From Punctularia strigosozonata HHB-11173 SS5 (lineage: Eukaryota > Basidiomycota > Agaricomycetes > Corticiales > Punctulariaceae), in the NCBI RefSeq assembly GCF_000264995.1, contig NW_006767435.1, positions 1,175,523-1,239,522 of the forward strand: 64,000 bases of DNA, given 5' to 3'. Positions 46,430 through 58,080 of the stretch are shown one piece after another. How positions within the stretch are numbered: position 1 is the first letter of the stretch; each line of letters opens with the position of its first letter. A program made the position numbers and the translations under genes. The notes beneath the pieces are model-generated. The model worked only from the letters and a program-made list of their open reading frames with translations. It did not search any database and was not told the origin of the DNA.

Positions 46430-48030
46430 TCATTGAGGCCAGTCCCATATTCTGTATCGGTGACATCCGTTGAAACGTAGCAGATCAGCATCACCACTCG
46501 GAAAATCGAGCGTACGGGTTATAGAAGGCACTGCTCTGATAGGCATGGCGGCGAAGGAAAAGGGAATCCACGAAGCCCATCCAACGCCCGTGGGTGGGGG
46601 TGCTTGGCGAATATCCTGAGTAAGAGATGCAAGCGAGGAAAGTCTGGCGCAGACGATTCTCGAAGAAGGACGAAAATGCGGCTGTCGCTTCCAGCAATCC
46701 TCCATGATGCCCCATAGATCATCAGGGAGATGTATCCCGTGACATGATGATGATTCTGGCCGTGTTGGTCGACCCCCGCTGATGACTTGAAGAATCACCG
46801 TGCTATCGCGTTGTATCTCGTGAAAGGGCTCCATGCCGGTGAGCATCTACAGGGCGAAGCTACAGTCATTATTCTAAGCAAGCGAATCGAAAGAAGAGCT
46901 CACCTCGAGAAAAAGGCAAGCAAGGGCGTACATGTCGCTAGCGTACGTTCGCTTGAAAACGAGTCCAAACGAGTCGGGGTCGTGCAGTTCCGGGCCCATG
47001 TAACGAGTTGAACCTTGCCCTACCGTCGATCCGGCACACCAACACTCAGTCAGCTCGGCCAGCCCGAAGTCTGCGAGCCGTATGTTGCCCTGTTCATCTA
47101 CCAGAATATTGCTCTGGGATCGGTGGACATTAGTCCATTTACAGTGAAATCGCAGAACAGACAAAACAGCACTTACCCCCTTCAAATCACCATGAACTAT
47201 GCATTCTCCATGCAAGTATGCGAGACCGGATACAACCTGTTGGAACTGCCATGTGATGTCAGCCCATCAGAACTGTAGCCGTAGACCAAATTCTGAGCAA
47301 GTTATACCATTTCAATCATGGCATCGAGAGAGGTGGATCCCCTGCGGGTTGCAAGGTAATTCACGACAGTCCCTCCATACATCCATGGGGAGACTAAGCA
47401 CATGAAAGGCTGATAGACCGCTACGTCGACGCCCAGTACTGGTAATATGTTGGGGTGTCGGAGGTAACTGCAGACCAAGGCTTCCTTGAGAAAGATCTGC
47501 GGGAAACGTGTTGGTCACGCGGTTATCACTCTCAACACCGCGGAGCTCACATCGAGACATTGTTTATGCCTATCTGGTCGAACCCATGTACGAAAGCGCT
47601 TCAGAGCAACTGGCTGTCCGTCTATCTCTCCGCGGAAGACATCAGCATACGCGCCCCCGTATGCTGGGATATCCCGGTCGTAGACGATCACATTCTTGAG
47701 GAATAAAGACGAAGGGAGCTGAGAGCTGGCCCACGCAAGCTTCACCATCAATCTGAGGAAGGCTACGCGAGCAGACTGCGCCACCTCAGCCCGCCATGAC
47801 CTGTCCAAAACGAGCTGAACTAATGTTGAGTTCACTTATCCCAACGAAGCGGAACCGAAAGCGGCACTGACTTCACTGATAACTTCTAGTAGTTCCACAA
47901 CGTCTGTCGATGCCAAATCCGGGAGGCTGCGTTCGAGTCGTTCGAGCTCGAGAAATAGGTCGGGAAGATCAGCGGGCGCTAGATGTAAGTTCCGTATTCT
48001 CCGAATAGTAGCTTTCGACGCGCGTTCAGT
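46430..48030 (-). CDS. TKL-like Ser/Thr protein kinase of the Agaricomycete type
   Basis: The secure exons are about 47551-47819, 47308-47496, 47177-47245, 46904-47113 and 46430-46846. An earlier exon at about 47860-48030 (helical, FLELERLERSLPDLAS) is likely, but its junction and the start codon are unresolved. The kinase fold is complete: Gly-rich loop YGGAYADVFRG, Lys of QPVALKRF, HPNILPVLGV, catalytic loop VHGDLKGSNILVD (HGD in place of HRD), LADFGLA, and the APE region as GPELHDPDSFG. After the kinase an Arg-containing CWKRQPHFRPS motif and a tail of about 70 residues follow. Spliced copies of this kinase type are greatly expanded in mushroom genomes and usually lack a known role. It has no membrane segment. 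All catalytic residues are present, so it should be active. Confidence 0.8.
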
Positions 48031-48903
48031 CAGATTTCAGGACGGGTCAGAGGCCCTCAAGCCTCTGGGTGCGAGCCGGGAGATCGCCAGGAAACGCCAC
48101 TGACAGAGGACAGAACTTGTTATGTGATCCGTAACCCTGCGCTGACAAACGGGTCAACCGCAGGGGTTCTAGATCGACAGTAGCCTGTAAATGCGAGGCG
48201 AAGCGAAAGCCGTTGTAAGTTCCAGTATGATCCAGCGAGAGGGTAGGACTCAGCAATGGTAGCCTTCATTCCTGGGAGCTTATATGCGCTTGTGAGGTGT
48301 GGGTGGCAAGAACACAGACGCCACCCGCATAGCGACCTTGTTGATGGTGAGAGAAAAACTGCGCCGTTCGCGGTGGAACAATTCCAAATGCCGGATAAAG
48401 CCTAGGAAGCTTGAAGTGTATACTTTGCTGTGTAGAGGCGAGCGGTGGCCTCTCTGAAGCTCAGAGTGACGAAAGGGGGTAGATAACTTGAACACTGTCA
48501 ATATCGCATAGGTATGCAATTGGGAGCCTTGGATGTATTGAAGCGCTGCGCCGCATGTTGATGATGACTAGAGTACGATTAGGAGCTGTGCGGATATGGC
48601 ATTTGATCACCTGCTGGTCAAGCTGTCGACAGCTAGTAATCCAAGATGACCAGATGTAGTTGATAAGGGAATATGCATATTGCGCACAGGGTAGCGTGGT
48701 TCCTTTTCATGGACGCCATCCAATGATCTTCGGCGTACGCCATTGAGGAAAACCACCCGTATTGATTGCGTAGTCGTGCGTTCGAGCGGTCATGCTGGGT
48801 GATGAAAAGCGGTATAGGAGATTCAAGGCCAGAACGCAGTTTTGTGGTGGAGTACGTCCTCACTCATCTTGGGGTCCTCAACGGACTCTGACAGCAAAAG
48901 GTA
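48031..48903. other. Intergenic, upstream of kinase
   Basis: Should hold the kinase promoter and perhaps an unrecognised first exon; a minus-strand frame ending near 48047 is one candidate. No other gene seen. Confidence 0.35.
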
Positions 48904-48977
48904 TGGCCAACGCCGGGGTCGAACCGACGACCTTGGCGTTATTAGCACCACGCTCTAACCAACTGAGCTAGTCGGCC
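48904..48977 (-). tRNA. tRNA-Ile (anticodon AAT), intronless
   Basis: On the minus strand the 74 nt fold as a full cloverleaf. The 7-bp acceptor stem is GGCCGAC/GTTGGCC with one G-T pair. The D arm is TAGCTCAGTTGGTTAGAGC. The anticodon stem TGGTG/CGCCA encloses loop CTAATAA, anticodon AAT. The T arm has GTTCGACCC. A and B box promoter sequences are intact. AAT would be read as IAU after deamination and decode isoleucine ATT, ATC and ATA. Confidence 0.96.
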
Positions 48978-49198
48978 ATGGAATTATACACCAAAACAGG
49001 CATATACATTTTGTGACAGGCGGATGCTGGCGGTAACGCCCTGTAAGCGCGTCAACCCACGCCCGGCCGGGTTGTACCCAAAGTTAGTATGCAACTGAAG
49101 CCGAGGAAGGGCCATCACATACACCTGTCCCATCCACGGCTGTTCCGTATGCAAAGATATCTCTTTAGCCTCACCTTTTCTCCCTAGCTGGACTCCTG

Positions 49199-50666
49199 AT
49201 GCCCGCGTACAATGATGACGACGACGACATCCTGTACGGGACCCCGTTCGCGACCGCCGACGACGCGGAGTCGCCCTCGACCATTTCATACACCTCAGCA
49301 CTCCGTCATGGGTCATCTACTTCGAGCTTGCAGACGAGGCCAGGATATCGGCGGCGAGGATCGGAGAGTGTGCTCGACCCTCATAGCAGATCGCGGCAGA
49401 GTCATCAACTACACCAGCATAGCGCTAGCGCAGGTGCCAGCAAGTCGCGGCCCGGAACGTCGGGGCATCATCGGTCGCATACGGCGGACGAGAGGAAGGA
49501 TCGTCGGGACAGCGCCGCCCAGCGACTGCACCCGCTTGCTGGGCTCAGCCCGACCAAGATGGACTTCTTTGGGAGTACGCGGCCCGTGCTCAATCGCATG
49601 TTGAGCGATCAGTCATACGAGGAGCCCGAGTCGTCGAAGGATGCCCTGGGTTCCCCACTTGGAGCCACGTACCAGAAGGAGGCTGAGCGCACGGTCATCG
49701 TGCATGAGGTACGCCATGCATACACGTTATAAGGTTCATGAAGAGTGACGCGTTGTTGGTGCGACCGTTTAGGTTGCGCCTACGGATTCCTTACCTGGAG
49801 TCGCTCTGAAGTACGGGATTGCACTATCTGAACTGCGTCGAGCGAATCAGCTGTGGCCTTCGGATCCAATACATCTACGCAAGACATTGTACATCCCGGT
49901 GGACAAGACGTCTCGCCGTGACCTCGTCGAAGCCCTGGTTTCCCCTGGTCCATCTTCCCCTCCACCCATCAACTCGCCTACCGACTCTCCCTTCAACCGT
50001 ATCTCCCCTCATGGTCACCCCCAGAGCCCGGGTTCACCTAACTTACCCGCTACCGCAACCATCCGACGCATACCCGCCTCCAGACTATCCTTTTTTCCGC
50101 CCTCTCAATCATCCGCGCTCAACCGTTCCAAGACGCTCCCACGCAAATTCTCGACGCCTCCGCTCAGCGCGTCCGCCCCCGTCATCCCCGCCGGACGGCG
50201 CTCACCCACGCGTTCGACAAAGGCATCGGCGCTGACATCCATCTTCAACGCTCTGCCGATCAACGTGCCCCGCATTTCACTCGATTCGACGCGTAGCAAC
50301 ACGTCCGCGAGCGATGACCAGGAGCACGAGATGGCAGACGTCAGTTGGTCCGTGCCCAAGACCGCATCACCATTTGATGCGTTCCCTTCCTTCGAGTCGC
50401 CGCGGCGCACCGGATATACCCCTGCTTCGAAGCCAGCTCGCACAACTCATATGCGCCAGGCGTCGAAGGGAGGACTGATCGAACTGGACCAGGATCCGAC
50501 GCCAGGCCGCGGTCCGGCACCTGTGCGCACGGCGCAGATGGAACCTTCTCCGGCGATGACCCTTCCGCTGGGCTCTCGCACAGATATGGCGGACACGAAG
50601 GTCGCGTCTCGTCGACGGATACCGGAATCGTTCCGCACGCGGCCTCCGGACTCCGGGATCTCCTGA
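49199..50666 (+). CDS. LysM-domain protein, intracellular type
   Basis: Two exons, 49199-49708 and 49773-50666, give 467 aa. The N-terminus is acidic (MPAYNDDDDDILYG) and without a signal peptide. The first 165 residues are otherwise disordered and Ser/Arg-rich. A single LysM motif covers about residues 166-214: VIVHEVAPTDSLPGVALKYG, ISELRRANQLW-like helix, then DPIHLRKTLYIPV. It is interrupted by the only intron. The rest is Pro/Ser-rich and disordered. Absence of a secretion signal and the single LysM followed by a long low-complexity tail resemble the cytosolic LysM proteins of fungi and animals (LYSMD1-4 type) rather than secreted chitin-binding effectors. The ligand is unknown. The gene lies 220 bp from the tRNA. 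Confidence 0.85.
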
Positions 50667-51617
50667 CATCTTTTGTTCGTCACGACGGTCGTGCTACAAG
50701 GATGCGGCGTAGTGCCGGGGGATCGTCGGGGGTATCAGGTCTGCATAAACGTGTTCAGTCGAACCTCCACTCGAGTCACTGGGGATACCCTCGCTTGGTC
50801 CGGTCTTGTCCAGATGCACACGCCGCCTCCCGCTGGCCTCATCCACCGTGAATACCCTCTCAAAGTCCCGCCACTCCTTTCACCGGTCACCGCGATGTTG
50901 ACCTCACCACGCGCGTGTCCCTGCTCTTCTTGTGCATCTGTCTTTGATTCGCTATCTGTGGACACATCACTATTCTAGATTATACGACATATCAATGCTG
51001 TACCCATAGACATGTTTTCGTTTCAACTTCAATGGATGTAAATATCTATAACGCAATTGGTCACAGCCGTACTTGTCGGCGTAGATATGCTGCGCATGCG
51101 ATGCCGATCTACATATGCATGCCTTGCACGGTCATGTGGTGCCGAAACCTAAGATGGAATGAACAGTTACACCCGAGCTCTGCGACCCTCTTGGGTATGG
51201 AATTGTCAATCTTGTATGCCCCCTTGTCCGGGTTTCCATCGCTGCTGTGGTATGCCTCATGACAAAGTCTGCCATGAAATCGCGTACGCGTACACCTGCC
51301 GGAACTCAGAGAACGAGCTACTGAGCATCAATTCGCGAAAGGATCAGCCTGCAACAGTGCAACTACAGCATCCGTGACCTAATCCACTTGTGTCACTGTG
51401 AATTCGGTCCCAGCAGGTCCCAGCGCCAACGAACAGTTCGTTCGCTCGTCTTCGCCGCTGTGATCCCCGGCTGCTGCCTGAGCTATTCATTGCCGAGAAC
51501 TCTGCCTGAGCCTTTGACACTGTACGAAGTTTGCATTCGAGTTCCTGGTTACGACATCTGCGATGGTCCACAGCAGTCACGACGAAGTTGACGTTGAATG
51601 CGCAGCGGACAATAACG
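50667..51617. other. Intergenic
   Basis: About 0.95 kb between tandem genes. No gene seen; the right end should hold the F-box promoter. Confidence 0.45.
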
Positions 51618-53756
51618 ATGATGGCTCGGCAAGACAACTACATTCGCTCAACAGAGGGGAGATGTACGATGCAGCACGCAAAGGTGCGACGACCTCTAGC
51701 ATCCCTCTCAATCGTCATTGACCAAACTTCGATTGCCTATCTAGATTGCAATGCAAGTCGTGCGCGCTTCCCATCTCCGCCGCACGTTGCCTCGAGCGCA
51801 GCCATACATGCCCTCCCGTCCGAGCTCATCGAGCACATCCTCGCGTTCGGTGACCCCGTCGACGTCGTCTCGCCCTTCTCTCAGACCTGCCGCGCCTACC
51901 ATGCGCTCGTCGCCGCCGATTCGCACCTTTGGCGCACGCTCTACCTCCTCCAGGAGCTCGACGACCCGCGGCGATGTCTGACCCCACTCGGCCGGCCGTA
52001 CTTCGCCTCCGCCTTCCACTCAAGCCAAGCCTTCCCCTGGGCCACGCAGCTCAAGCGCATCATGCGCGCCCGCGCTGTGTGCGCGAAAATCGAGATCGCG
52101 CGCCCGGGCGAGATGCGCGCGGTGCTCGAGACGTTGCTCGAGCTTGTGAGCAACGTCCCGCCTGCGCACCCCGGCGACAGCAGCGCGCTGAGCCTCAACC
52201 TCATCTGGGTCGCCGCGACGCTTACCAGGAGCGACCTGCTCGATGCGGACGCGGATAAGCTGGGGCTTTCACGCGAGGAGGAAGCGCTGCGCGCCCGACT
52301 GCACACGTGCTACGGCGTCACCGACGCGGACCGCACGCCCGCCGCCCGCGTCGCCTCCCGCGGGCGGGTGTACAGCATGCGCAATTACACATTCGAGAAC
52401 GCGTTCGGACCGTTCGTCCCCCTCCCCGATCCGGAGCTGTTCGGGGATCAGAACGCGAGCGGGCGGGCGGGGAGGGAGTCTGAGCCAGGGCTGGGGGTGG
52501 ACTGGGAGCATATGCAGGCGCTGCACCACGTCATGTCGATGCACGTGGTGGATCTGCGGGAGGAGGACGAGGTCGTGTATGTCGTATTCCCCCTGAGCAT
52601 GCCGTACTGCCAGAGCGTTATACCGCGTGGGATGGACCTGGACGTCGAGCGGGATTGGGCAGGCGTCGAGGGCGTGTGGCACGTCGCATTCGCGTTCTGC
52701 GATCACCGGGAACTGCTAGGTCGGTTCTCATTCGGTGTGTTCAATAATGCTTTGTGACAGCGGCTGACGGGCGTTGGGCCAGTGTATAACAACTTCAGTG
52801 TGCGTGTCGGGATGCTGTTTGCGGGCGAGGGTTATCGTCCTCACTAACCGCAGGAAAATGGGCAGGTGGATGCCGGACCGTTGGACACGTCGATATTTGA
52901 GGAACCGGACTTCATGGAAGCTTTCCGCTCGTTCCACGTCGCCATGCGAATCCTAGGGTGCGTCCGCAATCTTTCCACGTACATCGAACCTCGTTTCACA
53001 ACTCGCGGATGCGTTGTTCTTTGCATAGTACGGAAGACGACCCGCAGCATCCCGGCAGGCCCAAGATCAAGTTCGGGGGCGACGTCGACGGGCACGCGAC
53101 GATGGTCGGCCACGTCGAGCTCGGCCCCGACGACCACATCCGCTGGTCATTCGTCAGCGGTGAGCAAGGCCGCCCTCTTTGGAGGTAAATTCCATTCCAA
53201 GCTCATTCCTTCCCCTTCGCTCTTCCACCTGTCTTTCTCCTTCGTTATCGTCGCTTGTCCCGTGTACAGGGGGTGTTAACCCGGACGCGATCCGTTTTAG
53301 CTCGGAGGGCGTCCAGGTTGGCGGCGTGCGTTCGAGCTTTGGCGTGCTTGGCGCGTGGACGACGACGACGCACGAACTGGGTGCGTTCGGCCGAACATCA
53401 TCTCAATCCGTCGACGGTTTCTGACTTTTTCGCTGTTTCATTTCTCGTTGATTCATATGGCTGGCGGCGTTTGGGGTCTTTCTGCATTCCACACGTTCGT
53501 GTGTTGCCGACGGTACCTGATTTTCGACGCTTCCTTGCCTTCTTACTCCGACGCGCGCCGCGCCGCGGTGGCTTGGGCTCAACGTTGATCAGGCGACCCC
53601 GTCGGTGAGTCGCTGTGAGACCGCATCGCGCCATACGTGATCCGTTGACGTGACGCGTGCGCGTCTGTCCCTCTCTCTTTGTGCCTAGGTCCATTCTGGC
53701 TACGGAAAGTCCCGGACAACGAACTGCCGCATCTGCTAGACGAGGCGGAGCGCTGA
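51618..53756 (+). CDS. F-box protein (SCF ubiquitin-ligase substrate adaptor)
   Basis: Six exons, 51618-52719, 52783-52799, 52854-52957, 53029-53184, 53301-53380 and 53689-53756, give 508 aa. The second exon is only 17 nt, yet is required to join the frame and supplies VYNNFS. The first in-frame ATG is 51618; a later one at 51669 would give 491 aa. An F-box lies at about residues 64-105 (IHALPSELIEHILAFGDPVD, then TCRAYHALV). C-terminal blocks resemble fungal F-box proteins with a conserved tail: WAGVEGVWHVAFAFCDHREL, IRWSFVSGEQG, WSSEGVQVGGVRSSFGVLGA and GPFWLRKVPD. F-box proteins bind Skp1 and present substrates to the cullin ligase; the substrate is unknown. The last intron is 308 nt, about five times the local norm. 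Confidence 0.82.
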
Positions 53757-55923
53757 CGGACGTCAAGATGCATATGACGGCGAGTCGGCGCGGTCAGCGG
53801 TGAGCGGAAGGTTGTTCGATGTGCTTCCGCGGCGTCCGCAGCTTGGGCCGTCGTGTGGCTGGGTTGTGTCGGGGTGTCAGTAGGGCGGCTTGGAGCTGGT
53901 GGGACCTGGGTGTTTGGATCCGGGCGGAGTTCCTGATGAGGGTCGGTGGGGGAGAACGGCTCGCCCATCTGGATCGCGCCCTGCCGGCGGGACACAGCAT
54001 ATGGCGCGCGTGCGAGCTGCCTTCTACTCGGACGGCGAAATTTAGGAGCGGTCGGAGGCGCAGCGAGTCGACGTAACCCGCGATCAAAGTGCTGGGTTCG
54101 CGAGACGATGAAGGCCAGAATCGAGGGAGGATTTCTTCCTTCGCGGATCACGGTTTGGCGCGTCGGATCCGTCGGGGCGCGGGCGGTGATCAGCCTTTCC
54201 TGGTGGTACCTGTGATGTCTGTCGTTGACCGTGCAATCATGATTTTTTCGATTATTCCCGGGTCTAACGATGTTCAGACAGATGGCCTTCAGGTGGCAGA
54301 TGGGGCTGTGAATAGCGCGTGCGCCGGAAGGGCGGTATACATCTCAATAACGGTCGTTTCTGGATTTTCAACAAGGTTTTCCGACAACAGTCCCTTAAAG
54401 TCGGAAAAAGACGAGATGGTATACTCACCTACATCTGGAGCCTGCATCCTCCCTGCGCCCAATTGACTTGTTGCGGTTGCGTACGGGAAGGTTCGTCTTC
54501 ACTTCTCTTGTCAAGCTGTCGTTCAACGATTGTGGCCTTCCAGAACGTTTCTCCGTTTCAAGTTTGATCTTCCTCCCCAATATGTGCGGCGGAGATCCGG
54601 TACATGATGATGCATGTTATCAGGGCTGCCGTTTGTTGTCTGTCATATCATCCGGTGGAGGTATTCGTGCCATCAAAAGCTATCCAAAGGACCTGGTGCG
54701 ATGGCACGTTTGTATTCCTGGGCATAGAATCATCCCACGAGGTTGCTGAACCTAGCTCGCAGACATCCCAATGTCGAACGTGCCTACCCGCCTCGGTAAA
54801 TCTCATACTATATACACTGTATATGGCACGCTTCAAGGAGCATTCGGAACGTATTCCACCGCAGCGACCGTTACTGCTTCTCACCTAATCTCAGTTTTCA
54901 TCTTTACCGCAGCTCTCACAAGCTATCTTCGGCGAAGGAAGGAGTATGCGAGCGCGTGATCATGACGGCGGTATGATGTATGCAGCATCGTTATCTCGAA
55001 GCGTTCTGGCTTTAGTGTTCTGCGCGTTCTGTGCTACTTATAAATGGGCCAAGCTGAGTGAGACGGCATGTGAGCCGTTACATGTACTGACAGTCATGAC
55101 CTGGTGCATCGGAGGTGCATGCTATAACCTGCATTCTGTAGTACGTGTAAGGACACAAGCGTGCCATAATGGAGGTTGAGGACTCGAAGGTTGCACTGGG
55201 ATGGATAATCGCGCCGAGCATTTATCCGCCTGCATCGGGGTAGCTTGCGTCGCCCGCCGGCCTCTGACCGTACTACGTGCGGTACGTGCCCACACTTTCA
55301 TCTTATATGCCTTGCATTGAGCTCGTAGCGACGCAGCGGGCACGTCGATCGACCTGTCTCTCACCAACGCTTCTGGCAATGTACGCTAACGAGCAGAGTT
55401 TCTCCATGAGGGGACCCTGGGCACAGGCGTAGCCCACCGTGGGATGGTGCGTGGCTCCGTCTTGGACGCGTCCCTTGCTTCGAGATCAAAGCGATTATAA
55501 AGCCAAGAGGAGCTTCGGTCCGACGGCAAGAGAGAAGGACCCCGGCCAGCTGCTATCCTTGTTGTGATTCGACTTGAGAGCCCATCAGACTAAGACTCTT
55601 ATGGAGCCTTTCTTGTCCACTTAAGGGAAATCCAAGGCGTTGGACGTTATCGATCTTATCTGTGTGGTGACGATCTCCGTGCAAAGTCGGCAGTGGCTGG
55701 GGTCCCTCGCCGGCGCCGTATGGGGCGGTGGATGAATGTAGAGGCCCGTCGCTCGCCTTTTGACCGGGCTGTCTCGCCATTTGCTCGCACCGATTTCGCC
55801 TTCCTCCTCTAATCATCTCGCCGCCGCCGCGACCCGCTCCACCACTCCCGCCGTCCGACTCGCGCCTCTCTCGCGCAACCTCACACCACCGACCACCTGC
55901 TCGGCGCAGTAAAGCGGCTTCAC
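53757..55923. other. Gene-poor interval
   Basis: About 2.2 kb. No frame here shows both protein character and splice logic. The long minus-strand frame around 53579-54151 overlaps the last F-box exon and is low-complexity. The right end should hold the bZIP promoter. Confidence 0.4.
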
Positions 55924-56941
55924 ATGCCCTCCAATCTCCAAGGGCTCAACCTCGTCTACCCCGACCCGCCCTCGAGCGCGAGCTGGGGCGGGGACCCTGC
56001 GCTCGAGCTGCTCCAGGTCCCGCCGGATCTCACCGCCCAGCTCGATCTCTGGACGAACCTCTCCTTCCAGTCGGACGAGCCTCTCGTCCCCCACGATAAA
56101 AAATATGACGGCTCCGGCGAAGAGCAGGCGCACGAGCGGTACGACGACGACGACGAGCGTCTGACGGGCGTGCGCCCCGCCGGGCCCGCGCACCCCGATG
56201 CGCACCACAACGCCGTCACCGGCACCGTAGTGCAGAACCCGCAAGATCATCAGCAACAGAAAGTCAGTATGGCGCCCGCGGTTGCCAAAATCCTCTCGGA
56301 GCTTATCGTTACCTCTCCTGCAGAACCAGACGCAGCAGCAGCCGCCGTTTGACCTCACCGCATTCCTGGCTGGACTGGGCGTCACACCCGGCAGCGCCTC
56401 CGCGCCATCGCTCGCGCAGGTCCTCTCGCTTTACTCGCAGCACGCTCAAAGCGGACAGTATGCGTCGGCCCCTCCGCCGCCTTCGGCGCCCGCGATGTCC
56501 TCCCCCTCCCCCTCCTCCTCCACGTCCGCCGCGTCTCCCGCGACCGCCAACAAGCGGCCCCGGACCCGCAAAGCGTCGATCGTCTCCTCGCCCGCTCCGA
56601 CCTCCCCGGCGGCCGAGTCCGAGGCCGGCGATAAGGACGACGAGCCGCAGGGAAACCTCTCCACGCCGCTTTCCACGGCCGAGGACAAGCGTCGGCGGAA
56701 CACGGCGGCGTCAGCGCGGTTCCGCGCGAAGAAGAAGGAGCGCGAGCAGGCGCTCGAGAAGCGTGCGAAGGATATGGAGCAGCGCGTGAGCGAGCTCGAG
56801 CGCGAGTGCGAGGCGCTGAGGAGGGAGAACGGGTGGTTGAAGGGGCTCGTGGTCGGTGTTACCGGTGCGGGCGCGGCGCCGGTGATGCCCGCTGCCTCGA
56901 CGGGTGGAAAGAGGAGTTGGGACGAGGTTGAGACGGCTTGA
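55924..56941 (+). CDS. bZIP transcription factor, Cys3/MetR-like
   Basis: Two exons, 55924-56262 and 56324-56941, with donor GTCAGT and acceptor CTGCAG, give 318 aa. The N-terminal 225 residues are disordered, first acidic then rich in Pro, Ser and Ala. The basic region lies at about residues 234-253 (DKRRRNTAASARFRAKKKER), and the leucine zipper follows to about 290 (RAKDMEQRVSELERECEALR). The NTAASARFR core and ENGWLKGLV after the zipper are shared with Neurospora CYS-3 and related fungal factors that control sulphur assimilation. A role in sulphur or general nutrient regulation is inferred from this, not shown. The tail carries KRSWDEVETA. The gene is complete. Confidence 0.87.
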
Positions 56942-57452
56942 TGAAGTACGCGGGACCGATGATGAAGATTTCGTGAAGAAGGGGAGGACTTCGATGATGT
57001 CCGCCAAGAAGGATATGTGTGCTGTTTTTTTAACGAATTGATTTATACGTTTTCCCCTCCTTTCTGTCTGCTCATACCTCCCTCCCTTCTTTTCCCCTTC
57101 CTCTATGTGATAATCCAACCCTACGCGCGCGTATGCTGTAGTTGGCGACGACTCGAGCGCGCTGGTGTTTATGGTTCTGGGGGTGGTGTGGACTCGGACA
57201 CCGTGACCGGTCGTGATGCTTGCGACTATTGCATAGATTGTAACAACACCAACTGTTGTCTGACAACGCGTCTGATGTACATATGTACTGGTACGCGGGG
57301 AATTCTGAGCACTCTCAACAGTCCATCATCATTCTTTCCTATGTCGGAAAATGTCGAGCCGTTGTACTTTACGCGATCGCGTGCGCACACTCCACAGAGG
57401 GACGCCATATACGCAGGCAGCGGCGATGGTATCATATGAACCAACCTTTTCC
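56942..57452. other. Intergenic, convergent 3' ends
   Basis: About 0.5 kb between the convergent bZIP and uncharacterised genes. T-rich and pyrimidine-rich 3' flank; no gene seen. Confidence 0.45.
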
Positions 57453-58080
57453 CTACCCACTTTCCTCGAAGCGGAACGCACCCCCTATCTCGCGGATCAC
57501 GAACGTCTTGGGCTCGAAACCGATCCCGACCCAGTGCGCGCGGTGCACGAAGCCAGGCGCTTCCTCGCCCCACTTTTCTCCGTCTGAACCGACACGGCCG
57601 TCAGATTCCTCGATTATGACACTGGCTCTGGGATCGTCCAGGGGAGCATAAGATCTAGAACTCACGGAGGTGGGCCGCGTGCATGAGCGATCCGGCGGCC
57701 CCGAACGCGGCCTTGGGCGCCGCGGCGGGCCACCCCCAGAGCGTGCCTAAGCGGTCTCCCCCAGTCAGGATCTCGATGCACAGTGCTGATAGTAGTTGAT
57801 AGAGCGTGCCTAAAGCTCCGAGAGCACCCGTCGCGACGCTCGCGACGCCGGCGGCGACCGCGGTGCCGATCGTGCCTGCGGCGTCGAGGGAGTCTTCAAG
57901 GGAAAATTGGGAGACATCGCCGAGGTCGCGGCGGATCTCGAAGGTATACGACCAGGGAGCGGACTCGTGCGTCCATGACTCGCCGGGCTGCAGCGAGTTG
58001 CGCCACGCGAGCGGGGCGCCGAGCGTGCGGGCGACGTTCAGGGTGGACGACGCGTCGTTCCGGATGGTGACGGGAGGCAT
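57453..58080 (-). CDS. Uncharacterised basidiomycete protein with central hydrophobic segment
   Basis: Two exons, 57666-58080 and 57453-57625 (40-nt intron, donor GTGAGT), give 195 aa. The N-terminal 60 residues look beta-rich: VTIRNDASSTLNVARTLG, then PLAWRNSLQPGESWTHES and YTFEIRRDLG. A Gly/Ala-rich hydrophobic segment follows at about residues 68-95 (AAGTIGTAVAAGVASVATGA). The C-terminus returns to beta-like sequence (VGIGFEPKTFVIREIGGAF). I recall mushroom proteins with the same order of N-terminal strands with an Asn-x-Leu-x-Pro-Gly motif, hydrophobic middle and short Gly-rich tail. None has a function I can name. No signal peptide is present. The intron is very short and an alternative acceptor is possible, which would change a few residues at the junction. 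Confidence 0.65.

Noticed and set aside
53579-54151. A 190-codon minus-strand frame
   Set aside because: It overlaps the last F-box exon, which has strong support, and is low-complexity.
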